Source: Acidobacteriota bacterium (GTDB taxonomy: Bacteria; Acidobacteriota; Terriglobia; Terriglobales; Acidobacteriaceae). From it: 33,517 bases of DNA. The translations under genes and the position numbers were made by a program. Shown here piece by piece: positions 1 through 7,904 of the stretch; within the stretch, counting starts at the first letter, position 1; the number at the start of each line of letters is the position of its first letter. The notes beneath the pieces are model-generated. The model was not told where the DNA came from, did not search any database, and saw only the letters and a program-made list of their open reading frames with translations. Location: positions 1 to 33,517 of the forward strand of contig JAFAIN010000124.1 in assembly GCA_019236695.1 (NCBI GenBank), given 5' to 3'.

Positions 1-231
1 GTAGGTTGGCCGATACGGCCGCGGATGGTGCGGATACACCGGGCGCGTACCCACCGGCCGGAAACTCCCGAACCCAACCCCGCCGCGATTGCTGGAGTGA
101 GCCGCGACAGCAGCGTGGGGGGTTCCGCCGCCGTGCACGGAAGCGCCTGAGGAATGCGCCGCGCGCTGCGCCGGCAGAGGCGCAGAAATTACCAATGCAG
201 CGAACGCCGCCAGGAAGAGAAAGCGCCGCAT
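1..231 (-). CDS. Partial secreted His/Pro/Arg-rich protein (3' end outside window)
   Basis: Reading the minus strand from an ATG at 231 gives 77 codons that stay open to the window edge. Residues 1-22 form a classical signal peptide: MRRFLF, a hydrophobic Ala/Leu core and a probable cleavage at APLPAQ. The mature part is low-complexity, rich in Gly, His, Ser, Pro and Arg, and ends in this window with repeated P-H-H-P and R-P-Y-R-P type motifs. An AGGAG lies 12 nt upstream of the ATG, a long but usable spacing. It is the last visible member of the purC-cvpA-Fis run, separated from the Fis-type gene by 80 nt. No family is recognised. Export is inferred from the signal peptide; a role in metal binding or the cell surface would be guesswork. 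Confidence 0.6.
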   Translation of the reverse strand, partial: MRRFLFLAAFAALVISAPLPAQRAAHSSGASVHGGGTPHAAVAAHSSNRGGVGFGSFRPVGTRPVYPHHPRPYRPTY

Positions 232-272
232 GTGGGAATTCTACTCCTAGCCGCGGCAGCGCGGCTCCGGAC

Positions 273-304
273 AATTCGGCAATTCGGCAATTCCGCAGTT
301 CGGC
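273..304. repeat. Four tandem 8-bp units (AATTCGGC type)
   Basis: Four consecutive octamers are readable: AATTCGGC, AATTCGGC, AATTCCGC, AGTTCGGC. They lie 8 nt beyond the stop codon of the Fis-type gene. A sister array with the same unit order and type is at 2282-2313, just after the smc stop. Confidence 0.85.
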
Positions 305-311
305 AATGGAT

Positions 312-590
312 TTATCTTGCCGCCTTTTTTTCAAATACCTGCGGCCGGGCTGCTCGCGGCGGGCGCCGCGCCCCGTTGCGGATTACGCGGATATCGAGCT
401 TCAGCTCGGTAATGGTCCGGCTGAGAGTGTTGCGGTGCATGCCGAGTTCGCGCGCGGCCTTGCACTGGTTGCCGTTGTTTTCCTGGAGCACCGTCTGGAC
501 AAAGCGTTTCTTGAATTCGCGCACTGCCTCGGAGTAAAGGATGCCGCTGCGATACATCTGCATGACGAGTGCTTCCAATTGGTCTTTCAC
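312..590 (-). CDS. Small Fis-type helix-turn-helix DNA-binding protein
   Basis: A 92-aa protein close in length to E. coli Fis (98 aa). Residues about 24-70 align with the Fis C-terminal domain: an amphipathic helix (EFKKRFVQTVLQ), then the HTH with GNQCKAARELGM and HRNTLSRTITEL, matching the Fis/NtrC pattern GNQ-x-AA-x-x-LG-x-x-R-x-TL. The tail (residues 75-92) is Arg/Lys/Pro-rich and may contact DNA non-specifically. The start is GTG at 590, chosen because AGGGAGG precedes it at good spacing. It follows cvpA by 60 nt on the same strand. Fis proteins act as nucleoid-associated proteins or regulators; that this one does so is inferred. It has no AAA+ domain, so it is not a sigma-54 activator. 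Confidence 0.85.
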   Translation of the reverse strand: MKDQLEALVMQMYRSGILYSEAVREFKKRFVQTVLQENNGNQCKAARELGMHRNTLSRTITELKLDIRVIRNGARRPPRAARPQVFEKKAAR

Positions 591-650
591 CCGCGCCTCC
601 CTTTCGTCGTCTCCAACTGCCTTTCATCCCGGCCGCGCCACGCAATGTAT

Positions 651-1172
651 CTAATGCTGTTCTTCAAACCGGTGCAGGGCTGCGATGCCGGCGCGAAACT
701 GCTGCCGCACCGCGCTGGGCGCCAGCCACATCGCGCCGCGCCCTACAACCAGAAAGTAGGGCGCAAGCTGGGAATTCGTAAGCAGCGGTGTGTTTGGCTG
801 GAAAGCCGTAAGGCCAAGCAGCACCACCACCACTACCAGGCCGCCGCGAACCAGGCCGAATGCGCCGCCCAGCAACCGGTCAGCCCATCGCAATCCCGCC
901 GTCTTTGCGCCCCAGTGCGCGATCTTTCCCGCGACTCCCGCCAGAAACGCGACCCCAAAAAATATCAGCAGAAAAGCCGCAAGATCGGCCAGCCATGGCC
1001 GGTTGACATATGGCGCAATGCGCCCCGAAACCCGGCCATACATCCATGCCGCCAGCACGTAACCAGCGACTACTCCTGCCACGCTCAACGCTTCCCGCAA
1101 GAATCCCTGCGCCATGGCGGCAAGGATCGAAAGAACCATTACCGCAATAATGATGTAATCGACGGCATTCAA
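651..1172 (-). CDS. CvpA family integral membrane protein
   Basis: From a TTG start at 1172 the product is about 173 aa beginning LNAVDYIIIAVMVLSI, typical of CvpA (colicin V production) proteins. Four hydrophobic helices are visible: near the N-terminus, after the GFLREALS motif, in LADLAAFLLIFFGVAFLAG, and in GLVRGGLVVVVVLLGL. The Asp in NAVDY and the G-F-x-R-E motif are family hallmarks. The open frame extends upstream to 1301, but that part overlaps purC and reads as shadow, so the TTG 11 nt after the purC stop is preferred. The initiation signal is weak, which suggests translational coupling to purC. In other bacteria cvpA neighbours purine genes (purF), consistent with the context. The exact molecular role of CvpA is not well defined. 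Confidence 0.85.
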   Translation of the reverse strand: MNAVDYIIIAVMVLSILAAMAQGFLREALSVAGVVAGYVLAAWMYGRVSGRIAPYVNRPWLADLAAFLLIFFGVAFLAGVAGKIAHWGAKTAGLRWADRLLGGAFGLVRGGLVVVVVLLGLTAFQPNTPLLTNSQLAPYFLVVGRGAMWLAPSAVRQQFRAGIAALHRFEEQH

Positions 1173-1183
1173 ACCTGTGCCAG

Positions 1184-2101
1184 TTATGAGTGCGCAGGCA
1201 GGTCTTTTCCCGTAAGCCTGCGATACGCCTCGATGTACTTTTCGCTCGTCTTTTGCGCCACTTCCCCGGGCAGCGCCGGCGCTGGTGGCTGCTTGTTCCA
1301 ATGAACCTGCTCGAGATAGTCGCGGACGTACTGCTTGTCGAACGACTCCTGCGCGCGCCCTGGTGCGTAACTCTGCGCCGGCCAGAATCGCGAGGAATCA
1401 GGCGTTAGCACTTCATCCGCCAGCACCAGGCCCTTTGCGGTCCAGCCAAATTCAAACTTGGTATCGGCAATGATGATGCCGCGCTCCAGCGCATACTCGG
1501 CGGCTCGCGTATATACGCGGAGGCTCAAATCGCGCAGGCGCTCGCTTTCCTCGCGCCCGGCCCGCTGCACCATTTCCGAAAATGAAATGTTTTCGTCATG
1601 CCCGCTGGCAGCTTTTGTGGCGGGCGTAAAAATCGGCTCGGGCAGCCTGTCGGATTCCCGCAGCCCGGCCGGCAGCGCGATGCCGCATACGCTTCCGCTC
1701 TGCTGATATTCCTTCCATGCGGAGCCCGAAATGTAGCCGCGGACCACGCACTCAATCGGAACCATCTCGGCGCGCGCCACCAGCATGGAACGGCCCGCCA
1801 GTTCAGCACGGTGCACCTGCAAAGACTCGGGATACCGATCCATGCTGGCCGTAATCATGTGGTTCTCGACAATCTCTTTCAGGAAATCGAACCAGAACAC
1901 CGAAAGCTGCGTGAGTACCCGGCCTTTTTCAGGAATTCCGGTGGGCAGCACATAGTCGAACGCCGAAATGCGGTCGGTGGCGATGAACAGCAGGCGATCG
2001 TTATCCACCCGATAAATGTCCCGTACCTTCCCGCTGGCCCACATCTCGAGCTCGGAAAAATCGCTTTGCAGCAGAACTGGCTGAATAATCTCGGCGCTCA
2101 T
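1184..2101 (-). CDS. purC: Phosphoribosylaminoimidazole-succinocarboxamide synthase (SAICAR synthetase)
   Basis: A 305-aa cytosolic enzyme of de novo purine synthesis that joins CAIR and aspartate using ATP to give SAICAR. Visible family motifs are SGKVRDIY near residue 23 (nucleotide-binding loop), ATDRISAFDYVLPTGIP, PIECVVRGYISGSAWKEY, and IIADTKFEFG followed by DEVLTPDSSRFW (metal and substrate binding). The length matches the longer, yeast ADE1-like form of the family. The start is ATG at 2101. There is no Shine-Dalgarno, but a good TTGACA/TAGAAT promoter lies about 35-60 nt upstream. The gene heads a probable purC-cvpA-Fis transcript. Confidence 0.97.
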   Translation of the reverse strand: MSAEIIQPVLLQSDFSELEMWASGKVRDIYRVDNDRLLFIATDRISAFDYVLPTGIPEKGRVLTQLSVFWFDFLKEIVENHMITASMDRYPESLQVHRAELAGRSMLVARAEMVPIECVVRGYISGSAWKEYQQSGSVCGIALPAGLRESDRLPEPIFTPATKAASGHDENISFSEMVQRAGREESERLRDLSLRVYTRAAEYALERGIIIADTKFEFGWTAKGLVLADEVLTPDSSRFWPAQSYAPGRAQESFDKQYVRDYLEQVHWNKQPPAPALPGEVAQKTSEKYIEAYRRLTGKDLPAHS

Positions 2102-2134
2102 AAATGGGAAATGACGACGAAGAACAGTCGCGTA

Positions 2135-2162
2135 ATTCTAGCCTGCTCGGCGGATTTGTCAA
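2135..2162 (-). promoter_or_regulatory. Sigma-70-type promoter of purC
   Basis: On the minus strand, TTGACA (2162-2157) and TAGAAT (2140-2135) are separated by 16 bp. The -35 is perfect and the -10 matches 5 of 6. Transcription would begin about 28 nt upstream of the purC ATG. The leader contains no Shine-Dalgarno. Confidence 0.75.
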
Positions 2163-2281
2163 CGCGCCGGTAGCCGCAAAACATCAGGCCAGAAGCATTG
2201 TGGAAAACTGCATTAGAGAAATGTCAAGCGCCAAAATGCCCATGCGCGGGCGCCGAAGAACCCCGAGGTTGCTCTTCCACA

Positions 2282-2313
2282 AATTCCGCAATTCGGCAAT
2301 TCCGCAGTTCCGC
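2282..2313. repeat. Four tandem 8-bp units (AATTCCGC type) after smc
   Basis: The units AATTCCGC, AATTCGGC, AATTCCGC, AGTTCCGC run without gaps and end 12 nt from the smc stop codon. This is the same family and orientation as the array at 273-304. Confidence 0.85.
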
Positions 2314-2324
2314 ACTCCCTTACT

Positions 2325-5300
2325 TCACGCGCTCTGCGCTTCCGCCCCGAAGCGCACCGATACGACCTTCGAGACGCCGGGCTCCTGCATGGTCACTCCG
2401 TACATCACCGGCGCGGCGCTCATGGTGCGCTTGCTGTGGGTGATGAGCACGAACTGCGTGTGGAAGCTCATTTCGCGCACCAGGTCTACAAAACGCGCCA
2501 CATTGGCTTCATCGAGCGGGGCATCCACCTCGTCGAGAATGCAGAACGGGCTGGGCTGGTATTGGAAGATGCCAACCAGCAATGAAAGCGCCGTAAGCGC
2601 TTTCTCGCCGCCGGAGAGCAGCAGCACGTTCTGCAGCTTCTTGCCGGGAGGCGACGCCACAATATCGATGCCGCTCTCGGCGCCGCCGCTGCCATCATCG
2701 CTGAGCCGCATGAAGGCGTTTCCGCCGCCGAACAGCTTGGCGAACGCGCGCTGGAAATTTTCGTTGATGCGGGCAAAGGCCTCCTGGAATTTCTGGCGCG
2801 AAACGGTTTCGATTTCGGCGATGGTGCTTTCCGTGTTCTGAATGGAAGCGAGCAGGTCCTTGCGCTGCTCATCCAGAAACTCATGCCGCTTAAACACTTC
2901 GTTGTATTCCTCCAGCGCCATCATGTTCACCGGCCCCATCGCATCGAGCCGGGATCGCATTTCCCTGCAGACGTTTTCTTCCCCGAGCAACGCCTCGCCC
3001 GCGAGCGGGGGCACAGCCAGCGTGGCCACCAGTTCTCCGGCCGGCACGCCCAACTCCTGCACCGATGTTTCGCCCAGATGCTGGAGGTCGGATTCGAGGC
3101 GGGCGCGAGCGCTGGCCAGTTCCGCGCGGCGATCACGAACGGCATCGAGCTGACCCCGCGCATCCTTCAACCCGGCATCGAGCGCAGCCAGGCGCTGCCG
3201 CAGTTCATCGGATTCCGCCTTCAGGGCAAGCGCCCCTGCTTCCAGTCCGGAGCGTTCCGCCGCAAGCTCAACCGCGCGCTGCGCGAGCTGTGCGTTCTGC
3301 TGCACGCGTTCCGCATGCTCGGCGAGAGCAGCCGCAAGCTGGCGTTCGAGCTCCGCCAGCCGGGCGTGCGACTCGGCAGCCGAAGCATCGAGCCGTTGAA
3401 CGGTGGCGGCGGCAGCTTTGCGCCGCTCCTCCGCGGTGGCAAGCTGCACTCGCATCTCCGCCGCACTATGGCCGGAAGCTTCGCGCGCCGCCGCCAGCGC
3501 CGTAAGCTGTTCCTGGGCTTCGGCAAGCGCTTTTTCCACCCGCATGCGTTCCTGCTCCACGCTCACCAGCGCCGCTTCGCTCTCGCTGATGCGTTCGAGA
3601 AGCGATTCGCGCTCCGCGCGGAGACGGTCAAGTTCCGCCATAAAGGTTTCAATCCGCGTGGTGGCGCGGGAAATCTCATGGTCGAGTTGCTTCAATGTGT
3701 GGCCCGAGGTCATGGCCTGGCGATCTGCCTCGCGCTTTTCGGCTTCGAGTTTTTCCAGGCGCTGCGACAACTCAGCAATGTCGCGGGCCAGCCTTCCGAC
3801 GGTCGCTTCCTGCTCGCGTAATGCTTTCTCGAGCTGGTCAACCTGCCTCATCAGGTCGCGCAGCTCGCGCTTCATCGAAAGCGGCCCTTCCGCGCGCTGG
3901 CGGCCTCCCGTCACGGTTACGTTATGGAAGCATTCGCCCGAGGGAGCCAGGAAGAAAGAGTCAGGGCTGTCGAGCGCCAGCTCGCGGGCAATGGCTGCGT
4001 CAGGCGCAATGTAGCCGTCGCGCAGCTTGGGCAGGATGACTTCCAACGATTTGCCAAAGCCATCGAGCACCCGCAGGCATCGGGACACCGGCACAACGCA
4101 GTCGCCTGCCGGCTGTTGCCGCGCGTTTTCATCCAGCGCAAAAGAAAAACGCGCCTGGCTGTCGCTGGGATGCACAAGGAACGTGGCCCGCCCATCGACA
4201 TCGGTGCGCAACACCTGCAGACCCTGGTCGGCTGCATCCCACGATTTCACGACGATGTAATTCAGCTCATCGCGCAGAAAATCTTCCACCACGCTTTCGT
4301 ACTGCTGATCGACGTCAAGGAAATCGGCCAGCACTCCCACCGGCGCCATTCCGCCCTGCAGTGCGTTGGAACGAAACAGGCGGCGCACCGATTCAGTGGA
4401 GTAGCCGTGCTCGGCAATCAGCGCTTCCAATGAAGCCCGCCGGCCAAGAGCGGAGGCATACTCGGCGCGCAACTGGTCGAGCCGCTGCTTGGCCTGGGAT
4501 TCGGCCTGGCGGCGCGCCACGGTGGCCTGGCGCGTGGAAGTGATTTCCTGCTCGAGCGAGTTCACGCGGTGCGAAGCGCTCTCAAACTCCAGCGCAATCT
4601 GCCCCCAGCGGCCGCCGAACATCTCCACTTCGTGCTGCGCCGATGCTTTCTCCTGCTGGACGCGTGCGCCTTCTCGCCCGAGCGCGGCAGCGCGTTCTTC
4701 GGCCTGCGTCATCTGGTTGCGGATTTCGGAGGCGCTGCTGACCATCCGCAGCAACTCGGCCCGCCGCCGCTCCTGCTCGGCTTCCGCCTGCTGCAGCCGC
4801 AGTCCGGCTTCTGAAGCTGCCAGTTGCAGCGCCTGCGCCTGCGCGTGAGTGCGCGCCACTTCGGCGGCGGCAGATTCCAGTTCTGCCTGGCGCTCGGCGC
4901 GCTCCACGGCCATGGCCGCGTGCTGCGCCCGGCTTTGCTCGAGCTGGCCGTTTAGCCCCGCATGGCGGGCGTCGAGTTCGGCGCAGCGCTCTTCATTGTG
5001 CGCGCGCGTTCCGGCGCAGCGATCCAGTTCGCGGGCCACCGCGTTCAGGCGCTCGGCCGCGGCGCGCGATTCTTCTTCCACAGCGTAACCGCGCTCCGTG
5101 CATGCCCGCTGCGCGGCCTCGAGTTCCTGCACCGATTCGCCGCGCAGCCGAACTTCATCGCCCAGTTCGCCCAGTGTGCCATCGAGCGCGCCGGCTTCAC
5201 CCGTCATGGCCGAATACTTCCCCGCCAGAACGTTCCTGAGCTTTTCCCGCAGTTCTTCTCGAACCCGCGCGTAGCGCTCGGCCTTCGAGGCCTGGCGCTT

Positions 5301-6227
5301 CAGCGAGTTCATTTGCCGGGTGACTTCGTCAAAAATATCATTCACCCGCGCCAGGTTGAGCCGGGCCTGCTCCAGCCGCGCTTCCGCCAGCCGTTTTTTG
5401 GTTTTGAATTTCGTAATGCCCGCGGCTTCCTCAATGATGGCGCGGCGGTCATAGGGCTTGCTGCTCAGGATTTGCCCAATCCTTCCCTGCTCGATGATGG
5501 CATAGGACTCTGGTCCCAGACCGGTCCCCATGAACAGCTCCTGAATGTCGCGCAGCCGGCACAGCTTGCCGTTCAGCAGATATTCGGATTCGCCCGACCG
5601 AAACAAGCGCCGCGTAACCCGGATCTCGCCCGCTCGTAGAGCCGGGCGCTTCAGCATGCGGCGCCTGATCTTCAGGACAACCTGCGGCCCGGCAGGCTGC
5701 TCACCTATGTGGTCAATCTCAGGATGGGTACTCGCATGTTCCTGAGCGTCGGGCCCAGCTCCAGGCCCGGCTTCGCGCCCGGCGTCAGGCGCAGCAGGAT
5801 CCGGTTCGAGCGGGCGTACCTCTTCTATATAGCGTTCCGCCTCGGCGCTGGATTCAGCACGCACCGCCGCTTCATCCCAGTCGTCAACCGCACTCCCCGG
5901 CAGCTCATCCGAAATCTCAATCTCGGGCGCGGCATTAGCGTCGGCGCCGTCATAAACATCGGGATCGATCAGGCTGAGCGTTACCTCGGCCATACCGGTG
6001 GGCTTGCGATCCCGCGTCCCCGAAAAGATAACGTCATCCATCCGCGAGCCGCGCAGCGATTTGGCCGACTGCTCCCCCAGGACCCAGGAGATGGCGTCGG
6101 AGATGTTCGATTTGCCACAGCCGTTCGGGCCCACGATGGCGGCAATGCCGTCGCCATGGAACTGCAGTTCGGTGCGGTCGCAGAATGACTTGAACCCAAG
6201 GATTTGCAGCTTCTTAAGTTTGAGCAA
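2325..6227 (-). CDS. smc: Chromosome segregation SMC ATPase with enlarged N-terminal head
   Basis: A 1300-aa structural-maintenance-of-chromosomes protein that, with ScpA/ScpB, organises and segregates the chromosome. The N-terminal head carries Walker A GPNGCGKS (residues 33-40) and the SGESEYLLNG/CRLRDI and EQGRIGQIL motifs. Long coiled coils follow, then a hinge (about 620-760) with conserved glycines (TVTGGR), the second coiled coil, and the C-terminal head with signature LLLSGGEKALTALSLL and Walker B CILDEVDAPLDEAN. Typical bacterial SMCs are about 1150-1200 aa; the excess is largely an insertion at residues about 89-198, rich in Asp, Glu, Ala, Pro and Gly, within the N-terminal lobe. 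The start is TTG at 6227 (LKLKKLQILGFKSF), supported by AGGAG 8 nt upstream. scpA and scpB are not in the window. Confidence 0.97.
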   Translation of the reverse strand: MLKLKKLQILGFKSFCDRTELQFHGDGIAAIVGPNGCGKSNISDAISWVLGEQSAKSLRGSRMDDVIFSGTRDRKPTGMAEVTLSLIDPDVYDGADANAAPEIEISDELPGSAVDDWDEAAVRAESSAEAERYIEEVRPLEPDPAAPDAGREAGPGAGPDAQEHASTHPEIDHIGEQPAGPQVVLKIRRRMLKRPALRAGEIRVTRRLFRSGESEYLLNGKLCRLRDIQELFMGTGLGPESYAIIEQGRIGQILSSKPYDRRAIIEEAAGITKFKTKKRLAEARLEQARLNLARVNDIFDEVTRQMNSLKRQASKAERYARVREELREKLRNVLAGKYSAMTGEAGALDGTLGELGDEVRLRGESVQELEAAQRACTERGYAVEEESRAAAERLNAVARELDRCAGTRAHNEERCAELDARHAGLNGQLEQSRAQHAAMAVERAERQAELESAAAEVARTHAQAQALQLAASEAGLRLQQAEAEQERRRAELLRMVSSASEIRNQMTQAEERAAALGREGARVQQEKASAQHEVEMFGGRWGQIALEFESASHRVNSLEQEITSTRQATVARRQAESQAKQRLDQLRAEYASALGRRASLEALIAEHGYSTESVRRLFRSNALQGGMAPVGVLADFLDVDQQYESVVEDFLRDELNYIVVKSWDAADQGLQVLRTDVDGRATFLVHPSDSQARFSFALDENARQQPAGDCVVPVSRCLRVLDGFGKSLEVILPKLRDGYIAPDAAIARELALDSPDSFFLAPSGECFHNVTVTGGRQRAEGPLSMKRELRDLMRQVDQLEKALREQEATVGRLARDIAELSQRLEKLEAEKREADRQAMTSGHTLKQLDHEISRATTRIETFMAELDRLRAERESLLERISESEAALVSVEQERMRVEKALAEAQEQLTALAAAREASGHSAAEMRVQLATAEERRKAAAATVQRLDASAAESHARLAELERQLAAALAEHAERVQQNAQLAQRAVELAAERSGLEAGALALKAESDELRQRLAALDAGLKDARGQLDAVRDRRAELASARARLESDLQHLGETSVQELGVPAGELVATLAVPPLAGEALLGEENVCREMRSRLDAMGPVNMMALEEYNEVFKRHEFLDEQRKDLLASIQNTESTIAEIETVSRQKFQEAFARINENFQRAFAKLFGGGNAFMRLSDDGSGGAESGIDIVASPPGKKLQNVLLLSGGEKALTALSLLVGIFQYQPSPFCILDEVDAPLDEANVARFVDLVREMSFHTQFVLITHSKRTMSAAPVMYGVTMQEPGVSKVVSVRFGAEAQSA

Positions 6228-6662
6228 AACCTGCTCCTTCTCCGCGGTCCCGGCCGCGAACCAGAACCGTTATTGATCGGTGAGCTTCCTCAAGGCGAAT
6301 CACCCCAAAACGCGGGAAAAACTGCACAAAAACTGCCACAGAGCACGGCTGGGGGGGCTCCGGCTCGGCTGCAATTGCGTCAACTGTAGCGGCGAAAGCC
6401 GTCCCGGTCAATGGCTGTGCATACTCTATAATGTGGCTGGTCCAGCAGCACCCAACATATTGTGGCGCAAATGTGGAAATCCGCGCATAAACCCGGAAGG
6501 GTTAATAAAGGAGGAAGGGAGAAGCGCGAGAGCAGGATCATGGTAGCTCTGACGGGAAGCGAGACGCAATGGAATTTGCGCAACCCGTGGCGACATTTAT
6601 TGTGCGGTCAGGATTCCCAGCAGAGGCATGTGCACTCTACTGTTGCGAACGGGAAACTGTCG
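6228..6662. other. Intergenic region upstream of smc (no gene)
   Basis: About 435 nt lie between the smc start and the hicA stop. It holds the proposed smc promoter and, on the plus strand, a TATAAT at 6427-6432 and an AAGGAGG-like string near 6509. These are not followed by a convincing protein. Open frames here overlap hicA in antisense and resemble no family. Confidence 0.6.
6383..6411 (-). promoter_or_regulatory. Candidate promoter of smc
   Basis: On the minus strand, TTGACC (6411-6406) and TACAGT (6388-6383) are separated by exactly 17 bp, giving a leader of about 150 nt before the smc TTG. The -10 is only a fair match (4 of 6), so this is a candidate. Confidence 0.45.
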
Positions 6663-6851
6663 TCACCCGATCTCCGGAATTCCCAAACCCCGACAAACCT
6701 TTCGTGCAAGAGTATTTGGAATCTCAATATGACGGGGAATCGCTTCCACCGCGCCTGTCGCCGGGTTCATCCATAAAGAATGCGAGGCGCCTTCGCGTTT
6801 CAGGACGCAACCATGCCTGCGGAGGTGCTGCAGCAGGCTGCTGCGCTTCAT
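6663..6851 (-). CDS. hicA: HicA-like mRNA interferase toxin (type II toxin-antitoxin)
   Basis: A 62-aa protein of the HicA/YcfA family. It shows the N-terminal helix (SSLLQHLRRHGCVLKRE), the G-x-SH motif holding the probable catalytic His (GASHSLWMNP), and the C-terminal strand and helix IPRHIEIPNTLARKVCRGLGI, typical of this double-stranded-RNA-binding-like fold. HicA toxins cleave mRNA and are neutralised by HicB. The ATG overlaps the stop of the upstream HicB-like gene by 4 nt (ATGA), indicating translational coupling. Length matches the family (about 60-80 aa). Whether the pair is active cannot be told from sequence. Confidence 0.85.
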   Translation of the reverse strand: MKRSSLLQHLRRHGCVLKREGASHSLWMNPATGAVEAIPRHIEIPNTLARKVCRGLGIPEIG

Positions 6852-7063
6852 TGCACGACTACCGTGTCACGCTCAGCATCCGGCGGCACCGCGCGCATGC
6901 CCTCTTCCCGGCGGTCTGACAAAATCAGGGAGATCGCACCGGCCAGGTTTTCCCGGGCCTCGTCCTTGGTTCTGCCCTGGCCGTTTGCTCCCGGGATTTC
7001 TGGGCAGTACGCGATGTACCACTCCTCATCGCGCTCGAAAATGGCGGTGAACTCATTGCGCAT
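6848..7063 (-). CDS. hicB: HicB-like antitoxin
   Basis: A 71-aa protein of the HicB family: FTAIFERDEEWYIAYCPEIPGANGQGRTKDEARENLAGAISLIL is the standard partial RNase-H-like fold with the Y-x-x-x-x-P-E-x-P-G-x-x-x-x-G-x-T-x-x-E-A motif. It ends soon after this domain, so the ribbon-helix-helix or HTH DNA-binding tail found in longer HicB proteins is missing. That leaves autoregulation uncertain. It is the first gene of a two-gene operon with the toxin. No clear Shine-Dalgarno is present; TATGCT lies 5 nt before the ATG, so the mRNA could be nearly leaderless. Confidence 0.85.
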   Translation of the reverse strand: MRNEFTAIFERDEEWYIAYCPEIPGANGQGRTKDEARENLAGAISLILSDRREEGMRAVPPDAERDTVVVQ

Positions 7064-7427
7064 GCCTCAGCATACGACGGTGGCTGCCGGCAATACCACT
7101 TTTTCACTCTCAATGCGCTGCCTTCTAGCTCCGCCCGCCACTGTTCTCCACTGCTAGCGGCAGGGTTCTATTAGGGCGGATCAGCCCAGGGAATGCAGAA
7201 CCCCTTGCAAGGACCGGTTTGCCCGGGCAAGCTCCCTAAAACGGGAAAGCCGGAAATTTCTCTTCGCTGTTCTGCACATATTGCTGCAGGGCAAATCAGG
7301 TAACGGCGCCGGAACTCTCAGCCTGCGCTCGGGGGCAATACTCTACGGAGAGAATGCCCCGCCAACCGTGAACTTCCGGCAGGGGGTTTCCTTAGTGGTT
7401 GGCCGAGTCGGTTGTTAGACTTGCATC
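7064..7427. other. Intergenic region between hicB and the acetyltransferase gene (no gene)
   Basis: 364 nt between divergent genes. No convincing coding region is seen. An imperfect hairpin (GGGGCA at 7332-7337 pairing with TGCCCC at 7355-7360, with CTCT/AGAG inside) lies about 70 nt before the acetyltransferase start and has no T-run. Confidence 0.6.
7416..7421 (+). promoter_or_regulatory. Candidate -10 element for leaderless transcript of the acetyltransferase
   Basis: TAGACT is followed by 6 nt and then the GTG start at 7428. No Shine-Dalgarno and no good -35 were seen. The spacing equals that before ribA, the NUDIX gene and the zinc-ribbon gene. Confidence 0.35.
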
Positions 7428-7904
7428 GTGGCAGCTGCCAAACACCCGCGCGGCGCTTCATTGCCGATCCGCGACTCCCGGCCGGCTGATTTCGAGCGGC
7501 TCTGGCGGATCGACCAGGCATGTTTTGACGATCGGTTAGCATACTCGCGGGCCGAGTTCGAGTACTACCTCGGCTTGCCGAATGCATTCGCGCTTGTAGC
7601 CGAGCAGGCTGGAGCCATTGTTGGGTTTGTTGTGGCGCGGCCTGTGCCGCGGCGCAGGACCGGGCACATCATCACCATCGACGTTCTGGCAGAATCGCGG
7701 CGGTTGGGCGCCGGCTCGGAGCTGCTGCGCATAGCCGAAGACCGCCTGCGCATCGCGGGCTGCGCACGCGTCATACTAGAGACGCCGGTCAGCAATCTCG
7801 GCGCGATTGCGTTTTATCACCGCCACGCCTATGCAGTCCTGCGCACGCTGCGCGGCTATTACGCCGATGGGCTTGACGGGCTCGAAATGGAAAAAAAGCT
7901 CTAA
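7428..7904 (+). CDS. GNAT family N-acetyltransferase (RimI-like)
   Basis: A 158-aa protein with a single GNAT fold. It shows the N-terminal RDSRPADFERLWRIDQACFD (typical of RimI-type enzymes), strand GFVVARPVPRRRTGHIITIDVLAESRRLGAGSELL containing the acetyl-CoA loop R-R-x-G-x-G-x-x-L, and the C-terminal NLGAIAFYHRHAYAVLRTLRGYY with the conserved N and Y-x-x-x-G/A-Y region. RimI acetylates the N-terminal residue of ribosomal protein S18, but the GNAT substrate cannot be assigned from sequence alone. The start is GTG at 7428, the last in-frame start before the domain; no Shine-Dalgarno is seen. The TAA stop lies inside the stem of the following terminator. Confidence 0.85.
   Translation: MAAAKHPRGASLPIRDSRPADFERLWRIDQACFDDRLAYSRAEFEYYLGLPNAFALVAEQAGAIVGFVVARPVPRRRTGHIITIDVLAESRRLGAGSELLRIAEDRLRIAGCARVILETPVSNLGAIAFYHRHAYAVLRTLRGYYADGLDGLEMEKKL

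Noticed and set aside
6-1304. 432-codon plus-strand open frame at the left edge
   Set aside because: It lies antisense to the secreted, Fis-type and CvpA genes and its translation (long Arg/Pro/His runs) resembles no protein family.
6462-6919. Small plus-strand frames at 6462-6776 and 6569-6919
   Set aside because: They overlap hicBA in antisense and look non-coding in composition; the ribosome-site-like string was kept only as a transcription question.
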